DNA from: Flavobacterium sp. N1736
GTDB lineage: Bacteria > Bacteroidota > Bacteroidia > Flavobacteriales > Flavobacteriaceae
Length of the DNA: 64,000 nucleotides
Direction of reading: 5' to 3'
Assembly: GCF_025947065.1 (NCBI RefSeq)
Contig: NZ_CP109994.1
Coordinates: 1,240,001-1,304,000, forward strand
Positions 25,511-34,328 of this stretch are shown piece by piece (positions within the stretch are counted from its first letter, which is position 1; every line of letters starts with the position of its first letter). Position numbers and translations under genes: made by a program. The notes under the pieces are model-generated. The model was not told the origin of the DNA and did not search any database. It was given only the letters and a program-made list of their open reading frames with translations.

Positions 25511-25534
25511 AACTTTGCCGCTAATCTATTTTAA

Positions 25535-27595
25535 ATGAAATACATTCTCTTATTATTTACCACATTCATTTTTGCTCAACAAACCCAATTTGTCGATTTT
25601 AAATCGGTAAACGGACAATTGAAATTATACGCCAAAGAAAAAACGGTTACAGGATCTGTCGATTATCAATTTGATGTTTTACAGCCCATTGACACGATTA
25701 AATTAGATGCCAAAAACATGGAATTTTCAAAGGTCGAAATCAATCAAAAAGAGGTAGTTTTTGTAAATACAGGCAAGGAATTGCAAATTATTTTCAATTT
25801 CCAGAAAGGGCAAAATCATCTAACTTTTGATTATGTTGTAAAGCCAAAACAAGCTTTGTATTTTGTAGCTATTGAAAACACCGACGTGCAAATCTGGACG
25901 CAAGGGCAGGGAAGATACACCAGTAATTGGTTTCCGAGTTTTGATGATGTGAATGAAAAACTGGTTTTTAATCTGGGAATTACGTATGATAAAAATTATC
26001 AGGTGGTTTCAAACGGAACTTTAAAAGAAAAAACAGCAACCGGAGATTTATTGCATTGGCAATATCAGATGAAAAACCCAATGAGTTCTTATTTATTGAT
26101 GCTTGCCATTGGAAAATATGATAAAAAAGAATTCACGGCAAAATCTAAAATTCCGTTAGAATATTATTTAGAAAATAAAGATGCGAATCGTTTTGAGCCA
26201 ACATATCGTTATTCGAAACGCATTTTTGATTTTTTAGAGAAAGAAATTGGAGTTGATTATCCATGGGAAATTTACAGAGAAATTCCGGTTCGCGATTTTT
26301 TATATGCGGGAATGGAAAATACAACATCGACACTTTTTGCAACACGTTATGTTGTTGATTCGATAGGTTTTGAAGATCGAAATTATACCAATGTTGATGC
26401 GCATGAACTGGCACATCATTGGTTTGGAGATTTAATAACCGCCGAAAGCAGCACGCATCACTGGCTCCAGGAAGGTTTTGCAACCTATTATGCGGCATTA
26501 GCAGAAAGGGAAATTTATGGCGATGATTATTTTTATTCGAAATTATATGATACCGCTCAACAAATAAAATTCGCCTCAAGAACCGATACAATTCCCGTTT
26601 TAAATGCCAAAGCAAGCTCGCTTACTTTTTATGAAAAAGGAGCCTGGGCATTGTTCGTTTTACATGAATCAATTGGTGACAAAGCGTTCAAAAAAGCTAT
26701 AAAAAGTTATTTAAAAAAGTATGCTTTTCAAAATGTCAATACGCAGAATTTTCTCGACGAAATAAAAAAAGTATCCAATTTTGATGTTGCTCAATTTCAA
26801 AAAACGTGGTTAGAATCAACAGTTTTTGATACAGCTGCAGCAAATGCTTTGTTGAGTAAAAATAAATCAATTCAAATTCGTTTAGAAGTTGATAAACTGA
26901 AAAAAACACCAATTGCAGATAAACTGGATTTTCTAAGAAACACCTTAAAATCTGATGTTTATTATGCTGTAAAAGAAGCTATTGTTGATCAATTAGAAAA
27001 CGAAAAATTTGAAGCAAAGAAAGAACTTTTACTTTTGGCTTTGCAAACTAATAATGTACAAATTCGTCAGGCTGTTGCAGGTAGTTTGACCAAAATTCCG
27101 GAAGATTTCAGAACAGCATATGAAACTTTGCTTGACGATAAATCCTATCAAACGCAGGAAATTGCATTGTATTGGTTATGGAAAAACTTCCCAAATCATC
27201 GCACTGAATATTTGGATAAATCTAAAAACTGGATCGGTTTTAATGACTATAATTTGCGTACGATGTGGCTTTCGCTGGCATTATCAACACCGGATTACAG
27301 TACTAATTCTGAAGGTTTAATTGCAGAATTAATTTCGTTTTCATCAACAAAATACGAAGCTGCAACACGACAAAATGCTCTTGAAAAATTGATTGCTTTT
27401 AAGATAATTAACGATCAGGTTCTCAGTAATTTAGTTAGTTCGACAACACATCATATGTGGCAATTTTCAAAATTTGGAAGAGAAACAATTCGATTTTTAT
27501 TAAAAAATCCTGAAATGCGTGCTTCGTTTGATAGAATTTTACCTAATTTGAGCCCCGATGAACAATTTCAATTGAATCGTTTGTTGAAAGAATAG
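25535..27595 (+). CDS. M1 family metallopeptidase (aminopeptidase)
   Basis: This 686-aa zinc aminopeptidase has a short signal peptide (MKYILLLFTTFIFAQQ), so it acts in the periplasm or outside the cell. The N-terminal beta domain is followed by the catalytic thermolysin-like domain. The exopeptidase motif reads AGMENT (around residue 260), the zinc motif is HELAHHWFGDLIT (around residue 290), and the third zinc ligand Glu is in WLQEGFATYYA. The C-terminal part (residues 430-686) is helical, with HEAT-like repeats as in leukotriene A4 hydrolase relatives. The gene is followed at 29 nt by a patatin gene on the same strand. Confidence 0.95.
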   Translation: MKYILLLFTTFIFAQQTQFVDFKSVNGQLKLYAKEKTVTGSVDYQFDVLQPIDTIKLDAKNMEFSKVEINQKEVVFVNTGKELQIIFNFQKGQNHLTFDYVVKPKQALYFVAIENTDVQIWTQGQGRYTSNWFPSFDDVNEKLVFNLGITYDKNYQVVSNGTLKEKTATGDLLHWQYQMKNPMSSYLLMLAIGKYDKKEFTAKSKIPLEYYLENKDANRFEPTYRYSKRIFDFLEKEIGVDYPWEIYREIPVRDFLYAGMENTTSTLFATRYVVDSIGFEDRNYTNVDAHELAHHWFGDLITAESSTHHWLQEGFATYYAALAEREIYGDDYFYSKLYDTAQQIKFASRTDTIPVLNAKASSLTFYEKGAWALFVLHESIGDKAFKKAIKSYLKKYAFQNVNTQNFLDEIKKVSNFDVAQFQKTWLESTVFDTAAANALLSKNKSIQIRLEVDKLKKTPIADKLDFLRNTLKSDVYYAVKEAIVDQLENEKFEAKKELLLLALQTNNVQIRQAVAGSLTKIPEDFRTAYETLLDDKSYQTQEIALYWLWKNFPNHRTEYLDKSKNWIGFNDYNLRTMWLSLALSTPDYSTNSEGLIAELISFSSTKYEAATRQNALEKLIAFKIINDQVLSNLVSSTTHHMWQFSKFGRETIRFLLKNPEMRASFDRILPNLSPDEQFQLNRLLKE

Positions 27596-27624
27596 AACGC
27601 CAAAAACAAAACCTACAATATTTT

Positions 27625-28530
27625 ATGAGAGCATTGGTTATTTCCGGTGGTGGCAGTAAAGGCGCATTTGCCGGCGGTGTTGCACAATATTTAATAGAAG
27701 AGAAAAATTACGAATACGACTTATTTTTAGGAACTTCAACCGGAAGTTTGCTTATTCCGCATTTAGCTTTAGGACATATCAAAAAAATTCATTCGGTTTA
27801 CACCAATGTTACCATGTCGAGTATTTTCAATATTTGCCCATTTGTGGTAAAAAATAAAGATGGAGTTGATATTGTAACCATAAATCACTTCAATGTTTTA
27901 CGTCAGTTTTTTAAAGGAAAAAGAACTTTTGGCGAAAGTAAAGGATTGAAGAAATACATTCAGAATAATTTTAGTCTTTCTGATTTCAATAAACTAAAAA
28001 AACTCAATAATGACGTTATAATTACCGTAACCAATTTTACCAAAAACGAATCAGAATACAAATCTATAAAAGATTGTACGTATGAAGAATTTTGTGACTG
28101 GTCGTGGATTTCGAGTAATTATGTTCCGTTTATGAGTTTGGTAGAAAAAAATAACTACGAATACGGCGATGGCGGATTTTCTAGTTTGGTGCCAATTCGT
28201 GAAGCGATTAACCGCGGAGCAACAGAAATTGATGTAATTATTCTGGAAACCGAAGTGAATATGGATAAAATGGTTATTGGTAAAAACCCGTTTTCGCTAA
28301 TGATTGATTTGTTTAGAATTGCCTTAGATCAGGTTGAAAAACACGATATTGCTATAGGAAAACTTATGGCAAACAATAAGAATGTGAAACTTAACTTATA
28401 TTACACACCAACAAAACTCACTGATAATGCGCTTATTTTTAATAAGGAAGTAATGAAATTATGGTGGGAACAAGGGTACGAATATGCTCAGAATAAGTCT
28501 GAGGTTATGAGTGATAACAGGAAATTTTAG
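27625..28530 (+). CDS. Patatin-like phospholipase
   Basis: This 301-aa protein has the catalytic dyad of the patatin fold. The oxyanion region is VISGGGSKGAFAGGV (residues 5-19), the nucleophile Ser is in FLGTSTGSLLIP (around residue 41), and the Asp is in YGDGGFSSLVP (around residue 186). It hydrolyses acyl chains of lipids. There is no signal peptide, so it is probably cytoplasmic or membrane-associated. The start codon follows the peptidase stop by 29 nt, so the two may be co-transcribed. An 18-bp inverted repeat directly after the stop is a likely terminator. Confidence 0.93.
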   Translation: MRALVISGGGSKGAFAGGVAQYLIEEKNYEYDLFLGTSTGSLLIPHLALGHIKKIHSVYTNVTMSSIFNICPFVVKNKDGVDIVTINHFNVLRQFFKGKRTFGESKGLKKYIQNNFSLSDFNKLKKLNNDVIITVTNFTKNESEYKSIKDCTYEEFCDWSWISSNYVPFMSLVEKNNYEYGDGGFSSLVPIREAINRGATEIDVIILETEVNMDKMVIGKNPFSLMIDLFRIALDQVEKHDIAIGKLMANNKNVKLNLYYTPTKLTDNALIFNKEVMKLWWEQGYEYAQNKSEVMSDNRKF

Positions 28531-28537
28531 ATTATTT

Positions 28538-28584
28538 GATTTTAGATTTTAGATTGCTGTAACGTTAATCTAAAATCTAAAATC
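28538..28584. terminator. Bidirectional terminator-like inverted repeat
   Basis: Arms GATTTTAGATTTTAGATT (28538-28555) and the exact complement (28567-28584) enclose an 11-nt loop. It begins eight bases past the patatin stop and twenty before the DUF7935-like gene's stop on the other strand. It could serve both convergent genes. Confidence 0.65.
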
Positions 28585-28603
28585 TGAATTCTAAAATTAA
28601 TTC

Positions 28604-29125
28604 TTACCAAAGCTCTGAAACTTCATTTTTAATATATCCCAAAGCAGCATTACTAGGAGATTGTTTTTCTAATAAATCATTTAAAATTACTTCGCGTAAT
28701 TTATCTGCGCTGTCTACACGCTCGCTCATGGCAGCTTTACGAATAATTTGTATTGTTGAGTTTTTGGCTGTTGTAATAATTGTCCAGCATTCATCAGACA
28801 TGTAAATTTGCTGCGTTAAATTGTGCTCAAATTCCTGTTCGATCTGATCGATTACAAAGTTTTCATAATCGTGTTTTTGATTTGAAATTGGCGCGATTCT
28901 AATCAATAATTTTGTCAAATTAATACGTTCCAAATATAAAGTCATACGCTCATAAGCCTGTAAACGTATTGGCAAAGATTGTTTTTGATATTCTCTGTTT
29001 AATAAAAAAGCACGTTTTTTATCGTTGTTTTTAATGTGTAATTCAAAAAAACTGTAAGCCACAAATCCGGTAACAATGGCTGGTAAAGTATAACTGGCTA
29101 ATTCTATAATTCTTGTAAAATCCAT
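28604..29125 (-). CDS. Hypothetical membrane-anchored protein, DUF7935-like
   Basis: This 173-aa protein has one N-terminal membrane helix (residues 8-27, ELASYTLPAIVTGFVAYSFF) followed by a long soluble helical region. The soluble part includes LPIRLQAYERMTLYLERINLTKLL and IYMSDECWTIITTAKNSTIQIIR. The pattern matches the Bacteroidota family now called DUF7935, as I recall it. No enzyme motif is present. The role is unknown; the anchor with a helical cytoplasmic or periplasmic domain suggests a scaffolding or regulatory function. The gene is divergent from a TSUP transporter, with 123 nt between starts. Confidence 0.75.
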   Translation of the reverse strand: MDFTRIIELASYTLPAIVTGFVAYSFFELHIKNNDKKRAFLLNREYQKQSLPIRLQAYERMTLYLERINLTKLLIRIAPISNQKHDYENFVIDQIEQEFEHNLTQQIYMSDECWTIITTAKNSTIQIIRKAAMSERVDSADKLREVILNDLLEKQSPSNAALGYIKNEVSELW

Positions 29126-29248
29126 TTGAATAATTTTTCAACAAAAATATACTTTTTGATGAGAAAACAACATTATTTTTATTGTAATAAATGAAATGGA
29201 AGCCTACTTTTGTGCACAATTCTTTAAACCGACTGAAACCCAATATAA

Positions 29249-30016
29249 ATGGAATCATACATCATAATTTTACTTTGTTTAGCGGCTTTTGCTGCAGGAT
29301 TTATTGATGCAATTGTAGGCGGCGGCGGATTAATACAAACTCCAATGGGTTTAATTTTATTGCCTAATTTACCGGTTTCAACAGTTATTGGAACTTTAAA
29401 ATTACCCGCTTTTACCGGAACCGCTTTTGCCGCTTTTCAATATTTGAAAAAAGTAGTTATTGAGTGGAAGTTATTATTGATTATGATGTGTTTGGCGGTT
29501 CCGTCGGCATTTTTGGGTTCGACGATATTAACGATGGTCAGCAATGATTTTATGAAGCCACTTTTGCTTGTCGTTTTGTCTTTATTGTTTATTTATACCT
29601 ATGCAAAGAAAAATTTTGGTCAGCATGTTGAAAAAGATCATTCTTCGACGACACGAATAATTTATGCGGTTGTAATTAGTATAATTGTTGGCTTTTATGA
29701 TGGATTTATCGGTCCCGGAACCGGAAGTTTTTTTGTCGTTGCTTTTATCGCACTTTTAGGTTTTGATTTTTTACACGCTTCGGCAAATGCTAAAATGGTT
29801 AATCTGGCGACAAACTTTGGTTCGATTTGTTTGTTTATGATAAAGGGGAAAATCATTTGGTCAATTGCAATTCCGATGGCAATTAGTAACGGACTTGGCG
29901 GCTGGATTGGTGCTAAATTGGCAATCAACAAAGGAAATGGTTTTATTAGGATTTTCTTTTTGGTTGTAGTAATTGGCACTTTGATTCGTTTTGCTTATGA
30001 TGTGTTTTTTAAGTGA
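29249..30016 (+). CDS. TauE/SafE (TSUP) family permease
   Basis: This 255-aa inner-membrane protein has about eight helices. The two sequence repeats of the TSUP family are visible: AAFAAGFIDAIVGGGGLIQTP near residues 11-33 and VGFYDGFIGPGTGSFFVVAFI near residue 147. Members export sulfite, sulfoacetate or other small anions. No sulfur-pathway gene lies next to it, so the substrate cannot be assigned. The start ATG is preceded by a divergent gene and followed at 156 nt by the UvrD helicase gene. Confidence 0.9.
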   Translation: MESYIIILLCLAAFAAGFIDAIVGGGGLIQTPMGLILLPNLPVSTVIGTLKLPAFTGTAFAAFQYLKKVVIEWKLLLIMMCLAVPSAFLGSTILTMVSNDFMKPLLLVVLSLLFIYTYAKKNFGQHVEKDHSSTTRIIYAVVISIIVGFYDGFIGPGTGSFFVVAFIALLGFDFLHASANAKMVNLATNFGSICLFMIKGKIIWSIAIPMAISNGLGGWIGAKLAINKGNGFIRIFFLVVVIGTLIRFAYDVFFK

Positions 30017-30017
30017 A

Positions 30018-30108
30018 AGATGCTAAGGTTCTTAGATTCTGAGTTCCTGAGTTCCTGAGTTTTATTTTAATAACTCAGAATCTCAGAACCTCAGAACCTT
30101 AGCGTCTT
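30018..30108. repeat. Long imperfect inverted repeat after the TSUP gene
   Basis: Phrases AGATGCTAAGGTTCTTAGA and TGAGTTCC (30018-30060) are answered by AACTCAGAATCTCAGAACC and AACCTTAGCGTCTT (30072-30108). The A run that follows (30109-30116) is on the minus-strand side. It is a candidate transcription stop. Confidence 0.6.
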
Positions 30109-30145
30109 AAAAAAAAGGTACTAGCTTATTCAATCATTAATTCTT

Positions 30146-30153
30146 ATTTTTGC
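30146..30153 (+). promoter_or_regulatory. Probable -7 box of the UvrD/PcrA helicase gene
   Basis: TATTTTTG matches TAnnTTTG 20 nt before the start codon. No clear TTTG -33 element is present at the usual distance. Confidence 0.4.
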
Positions 30154-30172
30154 ATAAAAGGAGAAAAATTTC

Positions 30173-32509
30173 ATGCGTAAATATATTGACCAGCTGAACG
30201 AAGCACAACGAGAACCCGTTTTACAAAAAGACGGGCCAATGATTATTATTGCTGGTGCAGGATCTGGAAAAACCCGTGTTTTAACAATTAGAATTGCTTA
30301 TTTGATGGCTCAGGGTGTTGATGCTTTCAATATTTTGTCACTTACGTTTACGAACAAAGCGGCTCGTGAAATGAAGCACAGGATTTCGGATATTGTGGGA
30401 GCGACGGAGGCAAAAAACCTTTGGATGGGAACTTTTCACTCGATTTTTGCACGTATTCTTCGTTCAGAATCAGAACATTTGGGATATCCGTCTAACTTTA
30501 CGATTTATGATTCTCAGGATTCGCAGCGGCTTATTTCTTCGATTATAAAGGAAATGCAGCTGGATCGTGATATCTATAAACCAAAACAGGTTTTGGGCCG
30601 AATTTCGAGTTATAAAAATAGTCTGATTACGGTAAAAGCATATTTTAATAATCCTGAATTACAAGAGGCTGATGCTATGGCGAAAAAGCCAAGATTGGGA
30701 GAAATTTATCAGCAATATGTAGAGCGCTGTTTTAAAGCAGGGGCAATGGATTTTGATGATTTATTATTGAAAACCAATGAGTTACTAACGCGTTTTCCGG
30801 AAGTATTGTCTAAATACCAAAACCGTTTTCGTTATATCCTGGTTGATGAGTACCAGGATACAAATCACTCTCAGTATTTGATTGTTAGGGCTTTATCAGA
30901 TAAATTTCAGAATATTTGTGTGGTTGGAGATGATGCGCAGAGTATTTATGCTTTCCGTGGCGCGAATATTAATAATATCTTGAATTTCCAGAAGGATTAT
31001 GAAGGTGTAAAAACCTTTAGATTGGAGCAAAATTACCGTTCGACAAGAAATATTGTTGAAGCTGCAAATACAATTATTGACAAGAATAAAACGAAGCTTG
31101 ATAAAATTGTTTGGACAGCAAATGATTTTGGTCCGAAGATTAAAGTACATCGCAGTTTAACTGATGCCGAAGAAGGTCGTTTTGTAGCGAGTACAATTTT
31201 TGAGCAAAAAATGCAAAATCAATTGCACAACGGTTCGTTTGCAATTTTGTATCGTACTAACGCTCAATCTCGTGCAATGGAAGATGCATTGAGAAAACGC
31301 GATATTCCGTATCGAATTTATGGCGGATTGTCATTTTACCAACGCAAGGAAATTAAAGATGTTTTGTGTTATTTGCGTTTGGTAATTAATCCTAAAGATG
31401 AAGAAGCGCTGATTCGTGTAATTAATTATCCGGCTCGTGGAATTGGTGATACTACGGTAGAAAAACTAACTATTGCGGCAAATCATTACAAACGTTCGAT
31501 TTGGGAAGTAATGGTGAATATTGATAAAATTGATTTGAAACTGAATGCCGGAACAAAAAATAAACTGAATGATTTTGTAACGATGATTCAGAGTTTTCAG
31601 GTAATCGATCAAAATCAGGATGCTTTTTATGTTACGGATCATGTGGCGAAAAAAACAGGTTTGGTTCAGGAACTGAAAAAAGATGCTACGCCTGAAGGGA
31701 TGGCAAAAATTCAGAATATAGAGGAACTTTTAAATGGTATAAAAGATTTTACGGAAGGGCAAAGAGAAATTGACGGAGCAAGAGGTGCATTGTCTGAATT
31801 TATGGAAGATGTGGCACTTGCAACAGATTTAGATAAAGATACATCTGATGAAGATCGTGTAGCTTTGATGACGATTCACCTGGCAAAAGGACTTGAATTT
31901 CCGCATGTTTTTGTGGTTGGTATGGAAGAAGATTTGTTTCCGAGTGCCATGAGTATGAGTACCAGAAGCGAGCTTGAAGAAGAACGTCGTTTGTTTTACG
32001 TAGCTTTGACCCGCGCTGAACATCAGGCGTATTTAACGTATGCGCAATCGCGTTACCGCTGGGGAAAACTGACAGATAGCGAACCGTCTCGTTTTATTGA
32101 AGAAATTGATCCGCAATATTTAGAATATTTAACACCTGCAGAAAGCAATTATCGTTATAAACCCATGATTGATGGTGATATTTTTGGTGATGTTGATAAA
32201 TCGAAACTACGATTGGCAAAACCGGTAGGAGGAACTCCGCCCAAATATATTACGGATAACGAACCAAAACCGGATTTAAATATTCGTAAACTAAAACCTG
32301 TTTCAGGAAATGCTCCGGCTTCTGCCGGTACAAATTTATTTGATAGTAAATTAACCATTGGAAATGTTGTCATGCATGAGCGCTTTGGTAAAGGTGAAGT
32401 GGTTAATCTTGAAGGCGTTGGCGCTGATAAAAAAGCAGAAATTAAATTTGAAGTCGGCGGAATTAAAAAACTGTTGCTTCGATTTGCAAAACTTGATGTA
32501 ATTGGGTAA
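30173..32509 (+). CDS. UvrD/PcrA family DNA helicase
   Basis: This 778-aa superfamily 1 3'-5' helicase is used in nucleotide excision repair and in clearing replication blocks. Walker A is AGAGSGKTRVLTIR (residues 28-41), and motif Ia is LSLTFTNKAAREMKHR. Walker B is ILVDEYQDTNHSQY near residue 220, followed by VVGDDAQSIYAFRGA and LEQNYRSTRNI. Motif V/VI reads VALMTIHLAKGLEFPHVFV and LFYVALTRAEHQAYLTYA. The C-terminal tail after residue 680 carries a Tudor-like segment (GNVVMHERFGKGEVVNLEG) seen in PcrA. The length is normal. I cannot choose between the names uvrD and pcrA. Confidence 0.95.
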   Translation: MRKYIDQLNEAQREPVLQKDGPMIIIAGAGSGKTRVLTIRIAYLMAQGVDAFNILSLTFTNKAAREMKHRISDIVGATEAKNLWMGTFHSIFARILRSESEHLGYPSNFTIYDSQDSQRLISSIIKEMQLDRDIYKPKQVLGRISSYKNSLITVKAYFNNPELQEADAMAKKPRLGEIYQQYVERCFKAGAMDFDDLLLKTNELLTRFPEVLSKYQNRFRYILVDEYQDTNHSQYLIVRALSDKFQNICVVGDDAQSIYAFRGANINNILNFQKDYEGVKTFRLEQNYRSTRNIVEAANTIIDKNKTKLDKIVWTANDFGPKIKVHRSLTDAEEGRFVASTIFEQKMQNQLHNGSFAILYRTNAQSRAMEDALRKRDIPYRIYGGLSFYQRKEIKDVLCYLRLVINPKDEEALIRVINYPARGIGDTTVEKLTIAANHYKRSIWEVMVNIDKIDLKLNAGTKNKLNDFVTMIQSFQVIDQNQDAFYVTDHVAKKTGLVQELKKDATPEGMAKIQNIEELLNGIKDFTEGQREIDGARGALSEFMEDVALATDLDKDTSDEDRVALMTIHLAKGLEFPHVFVVGMEEDLFPSAMSMSTRSELEEERRLFYVALTRAEHQAYLTYAQSRYRWGKLTDSEPSRFIEEIDPQYLEYLTPAESNYRYKPMIDGDIFGDVDKSKLRLAKPVGGTPPKYITDNEPKPDLNIRKLKPVSGNAPASAGTNLFDSKLTIGNVVMHERFGKGEVVNLEGVGADKKAEIKFEVGGIKKLLLRFAKLDVIG

Positions 32510-32514
32510 AAAAA

Positions 32515-32645
32515 GTTTCAAGTTTAAAGTTTCAGGTTTTTACCAATTTTGTGTAAAATTTCCCGAACTTTATAGTAAACACTTAATAAACTTATTCACG
32601 TTTTCAACTTGAAACCTGAAACAAATAAAAACTTGAAACAAAAAA
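32515..32645. repeat. Phrase inverted repeat (GTTTCAGGTTT type)
   Basis: AAGTTTCAAGTTTAAAGTTTC-like phrases (32513-32545) are answered by AACTTGAAACCTGAAAC and ACTTGAAAC (32608-32640). The same lexicon occurs at 6476-6780 and 35830-35905. Confidence 0.6.
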
Positions 32646-32649
32646 CAAA

Positions 32650-33270
32650 ATGGCTGAGTTCATAAAAATATATCCTGATAAACCTAGTGAAGCTGCAATT
32701 GCAAAGGTTGTAAAAGTGCTTCAAAACGGAGGTTTGGTTATTTATCCAACAGATACTGTTTACGGTTTGGGTTGTGATATTACCAATTCTCGTGCTTTAG
32801 AAAAAATTGCCAAAATTAAAGGAGTAAAATTAGAAAAAGCTAATTTTTCATTTATATGTCATGATTTGAGTAATCTTTCAGATTATGTGCGCCAGATAGA
32901 TACTTCGACTTTTAAAATTCTAAAAAGAGCTTTGCCGGGACCTTATACTTTTATTTTACCGGGAAATAATAATTTGCCAAAAGAGTTTAAAAAGAAAACT
33001 ACTGTTGGTATTCGTGTGCCTGATAACAATATTATTTTGGAAATTGTTCGACAACTAGGAAATCCTGTTGTCTCTACATCAATTCGTGACGAAGATGATG
33101 TAATTGAATATACTACAGATCCTGAATTGATTTTTGAGAAATGGCAGAATCTTGTCGATATGGTAATTGACGGTGGTTACGGTGATAATATCGGTTCGAC
33201 GATTATTGACCTTTCAGAACACGAGCCAGTAATTGTAAGGGAAGGCAAGGGCGATATTGGAATTTTGTAA
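32650..33270 (+). CDS. L-threonylcarbamoyladenylate synthase (Sua5/YciO/YrdC)
   Basis: This 206-aa enzyme makes threonylcarbamoyl-AMP from Thr, bicarbonate and ATP, the first step of the t6A37 modification of ANN-reading tRNAs. The YrdC fold shows IYPTDTVYGLGCDITN near residue 32 and KRALPGPYTFILPG near residue 97. VGIRVPDN and NPVVSTSIRDEDDV near residue 137 complete the family marks. It lacks the C-terminal Sua5 domain, so it is of the short TsaC type; YciO is the closest alternative. tsaE, which acts later in the same pathway, lies at 45387-45794. Confidence 0.9.
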   Translation: MAEFIKIYPDKPSEAAIAKVVKVLQNGGLVIYPTDTVYGLGCDITNSRALEKIAKIKGVKLEKANFSFICHDLSNLSDYVRQIDTSTFKILKRALPGPYTFILPGNNNLPKEFKKKTTVGIRVPDNNIILEIVRQLGNPVVSTSIRDEDDVIEYTTDPELIFEKWQNLVDMVIDGGYGDNIGSTIIDLSEHEPVIVREGKGDIGIL

Positions 33271-33404
33271 AAAAATACTGAAATAGTATAATTATTTAAA
33301 ATAAATAACTAACTTTAGTATAGTTAAAATTTAGTTAGTTAATTTAAAGATAATGCTATTCTTGATTTATATTTAATTGGTTATTAAAAAAGTTAAGGAT
33401 ACAT

Positions 33405-33430
33405 AAAAGCAGGTCATTGACCTGCTTTTT
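33405..33430. terminator. Bidirectional terminator between sua5-like gene and OmpA gene
   Basis: The 11-bp arms AAAAGCAGGTC and GACCTGCTTTT are perfectly complementary around ATT, followed by another T. This is a classic intrinsic terminator in both directions. It lies between convergent genes. Confidence 0.9.
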
Positions 33431-33460
33431 CTGTTTATATAAGTATGTAAAAAACTTAGA

Positions 33461-34294
33461 TTATTTCGCTTGTTTTTTCATTTCTTTTTCAATCATATCA
33501 TAGAATTGATCAATTTTTGGCATAACAACAATACGAGTTCTTCTGTTACGTGCTTTGTTTTCAGGAGTATCATTTGCAACTAAAGGTACATATGAACTTC
33601 TACCTGCAGCAATTAATTTTGCAGGGTTAACTCCAAGATCATTTGTTAATACACGAACGATAGAAGTAGAACGTTTAACACTTAAATCCCAGTTGTCTAG
33701 CAAAACTCCGTTGCTTTTGTAAGGAACGTTATCTGTGTGACCTTCAACCATACATTCAAAATCAGGTTTGTCGTTTACAACTTTTGCAACTTTAGCTAAA
33801 ACACCTTTTGCTGCATCAGTTACGTCATAACTTCCACTTTTAAATAATAATTTATCAGCAATAGAAATAAATACAACTCCTTTTTCAACATTGATTTCGA
33901 TATCCGGATCGTTGATTCCAACTGCTCCTTTTAAGCTTGTAACCAAAGCCAGAGTAACACTGTCTTTTTTAGTTAAAGCATCTTGAAGTCTTGATATTTT
34001 TAAATCTTTTTCTTTTAAACTTTCTAAAGATTTTTCAAGATTTTCAGCTCCTTTTGTAGTTAATACTGTTAAATCTTTAGAGCTGTTAATTAAGTCCTGA
34101 TTGTGTTGTTTATAGCTTTCAGCTGTTGCTGCTAATCCTGCTTTTTCTTCAAGGCAAGAATTTAATTTAACTGTACAAGAGTTTAATAAATCCTGGATCT
34201 CTTTGTTCTTAGCTTCTAAAGCTGCGTATTCTTTTTTAGATACACACGAAGTTAAGGCCATTAATACTGTTAGTGCGATGACTATTTTTCTCAT
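33461..34294 (-). CDS. OmpA family lipoprotein
   Basis: This 277-aa outer-membrane lipoprotein starts with the signal peptide MRKIVIALTVLMALTSC, whose Cys is the lipidated residue. A coiled-coil region follows (residues 23-115, EYAALEAKNKEIQDLLNSC and related heptads). The C-terminal OmpA domain (residues about 145-265) binds peptidoglycan. It shows MVEGHTDNVPYKSNG, NWDLSVKRSTSIVRVL and ENKARNRRTRIVVMP. The layout resembles Pal-like proteins that tie the outer membrane to the wall. It is transcribed alone after the glycosyltransferase gene on the opposite side of a terminator. Confidence 0.93.
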   Translation of the reverse strand: MRKIVIALTVLMALTSCVSKKEYAALEAKNKEIQDLLNSCTVKLNSCLEEKAGLAATAESYKQHNQDLINSSKDLTVLTTKGAENLEKSLESLKEKDLKISRLQDALTKKDSVTLALVTSLKGAVGINDPDIEINVEKGVVFISIADKLLFKSGSYDVTDAAKGVLAKVAKVVNDKPDFECMVEGHTDNVPYKSNGVLLDNWDLSVKRSTSIVRVLTNDLGVNPAKLIAAGRSSYVPLVANDTPENKARNRRTRIVVMPKIDQFYDMIEKEMKKQAK

Positions 34295-34328
34295 AGGTAT
34301 TATATTTAATTAAACGTTGATTACAAAT

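Noticed and set aside
26145..26615. 156-aa minus-strand frame inside the M1 peptidase gene
   Set aside because: Antisense shadow of the catalytic domain; His-rich because it mirrors the zinc motif.
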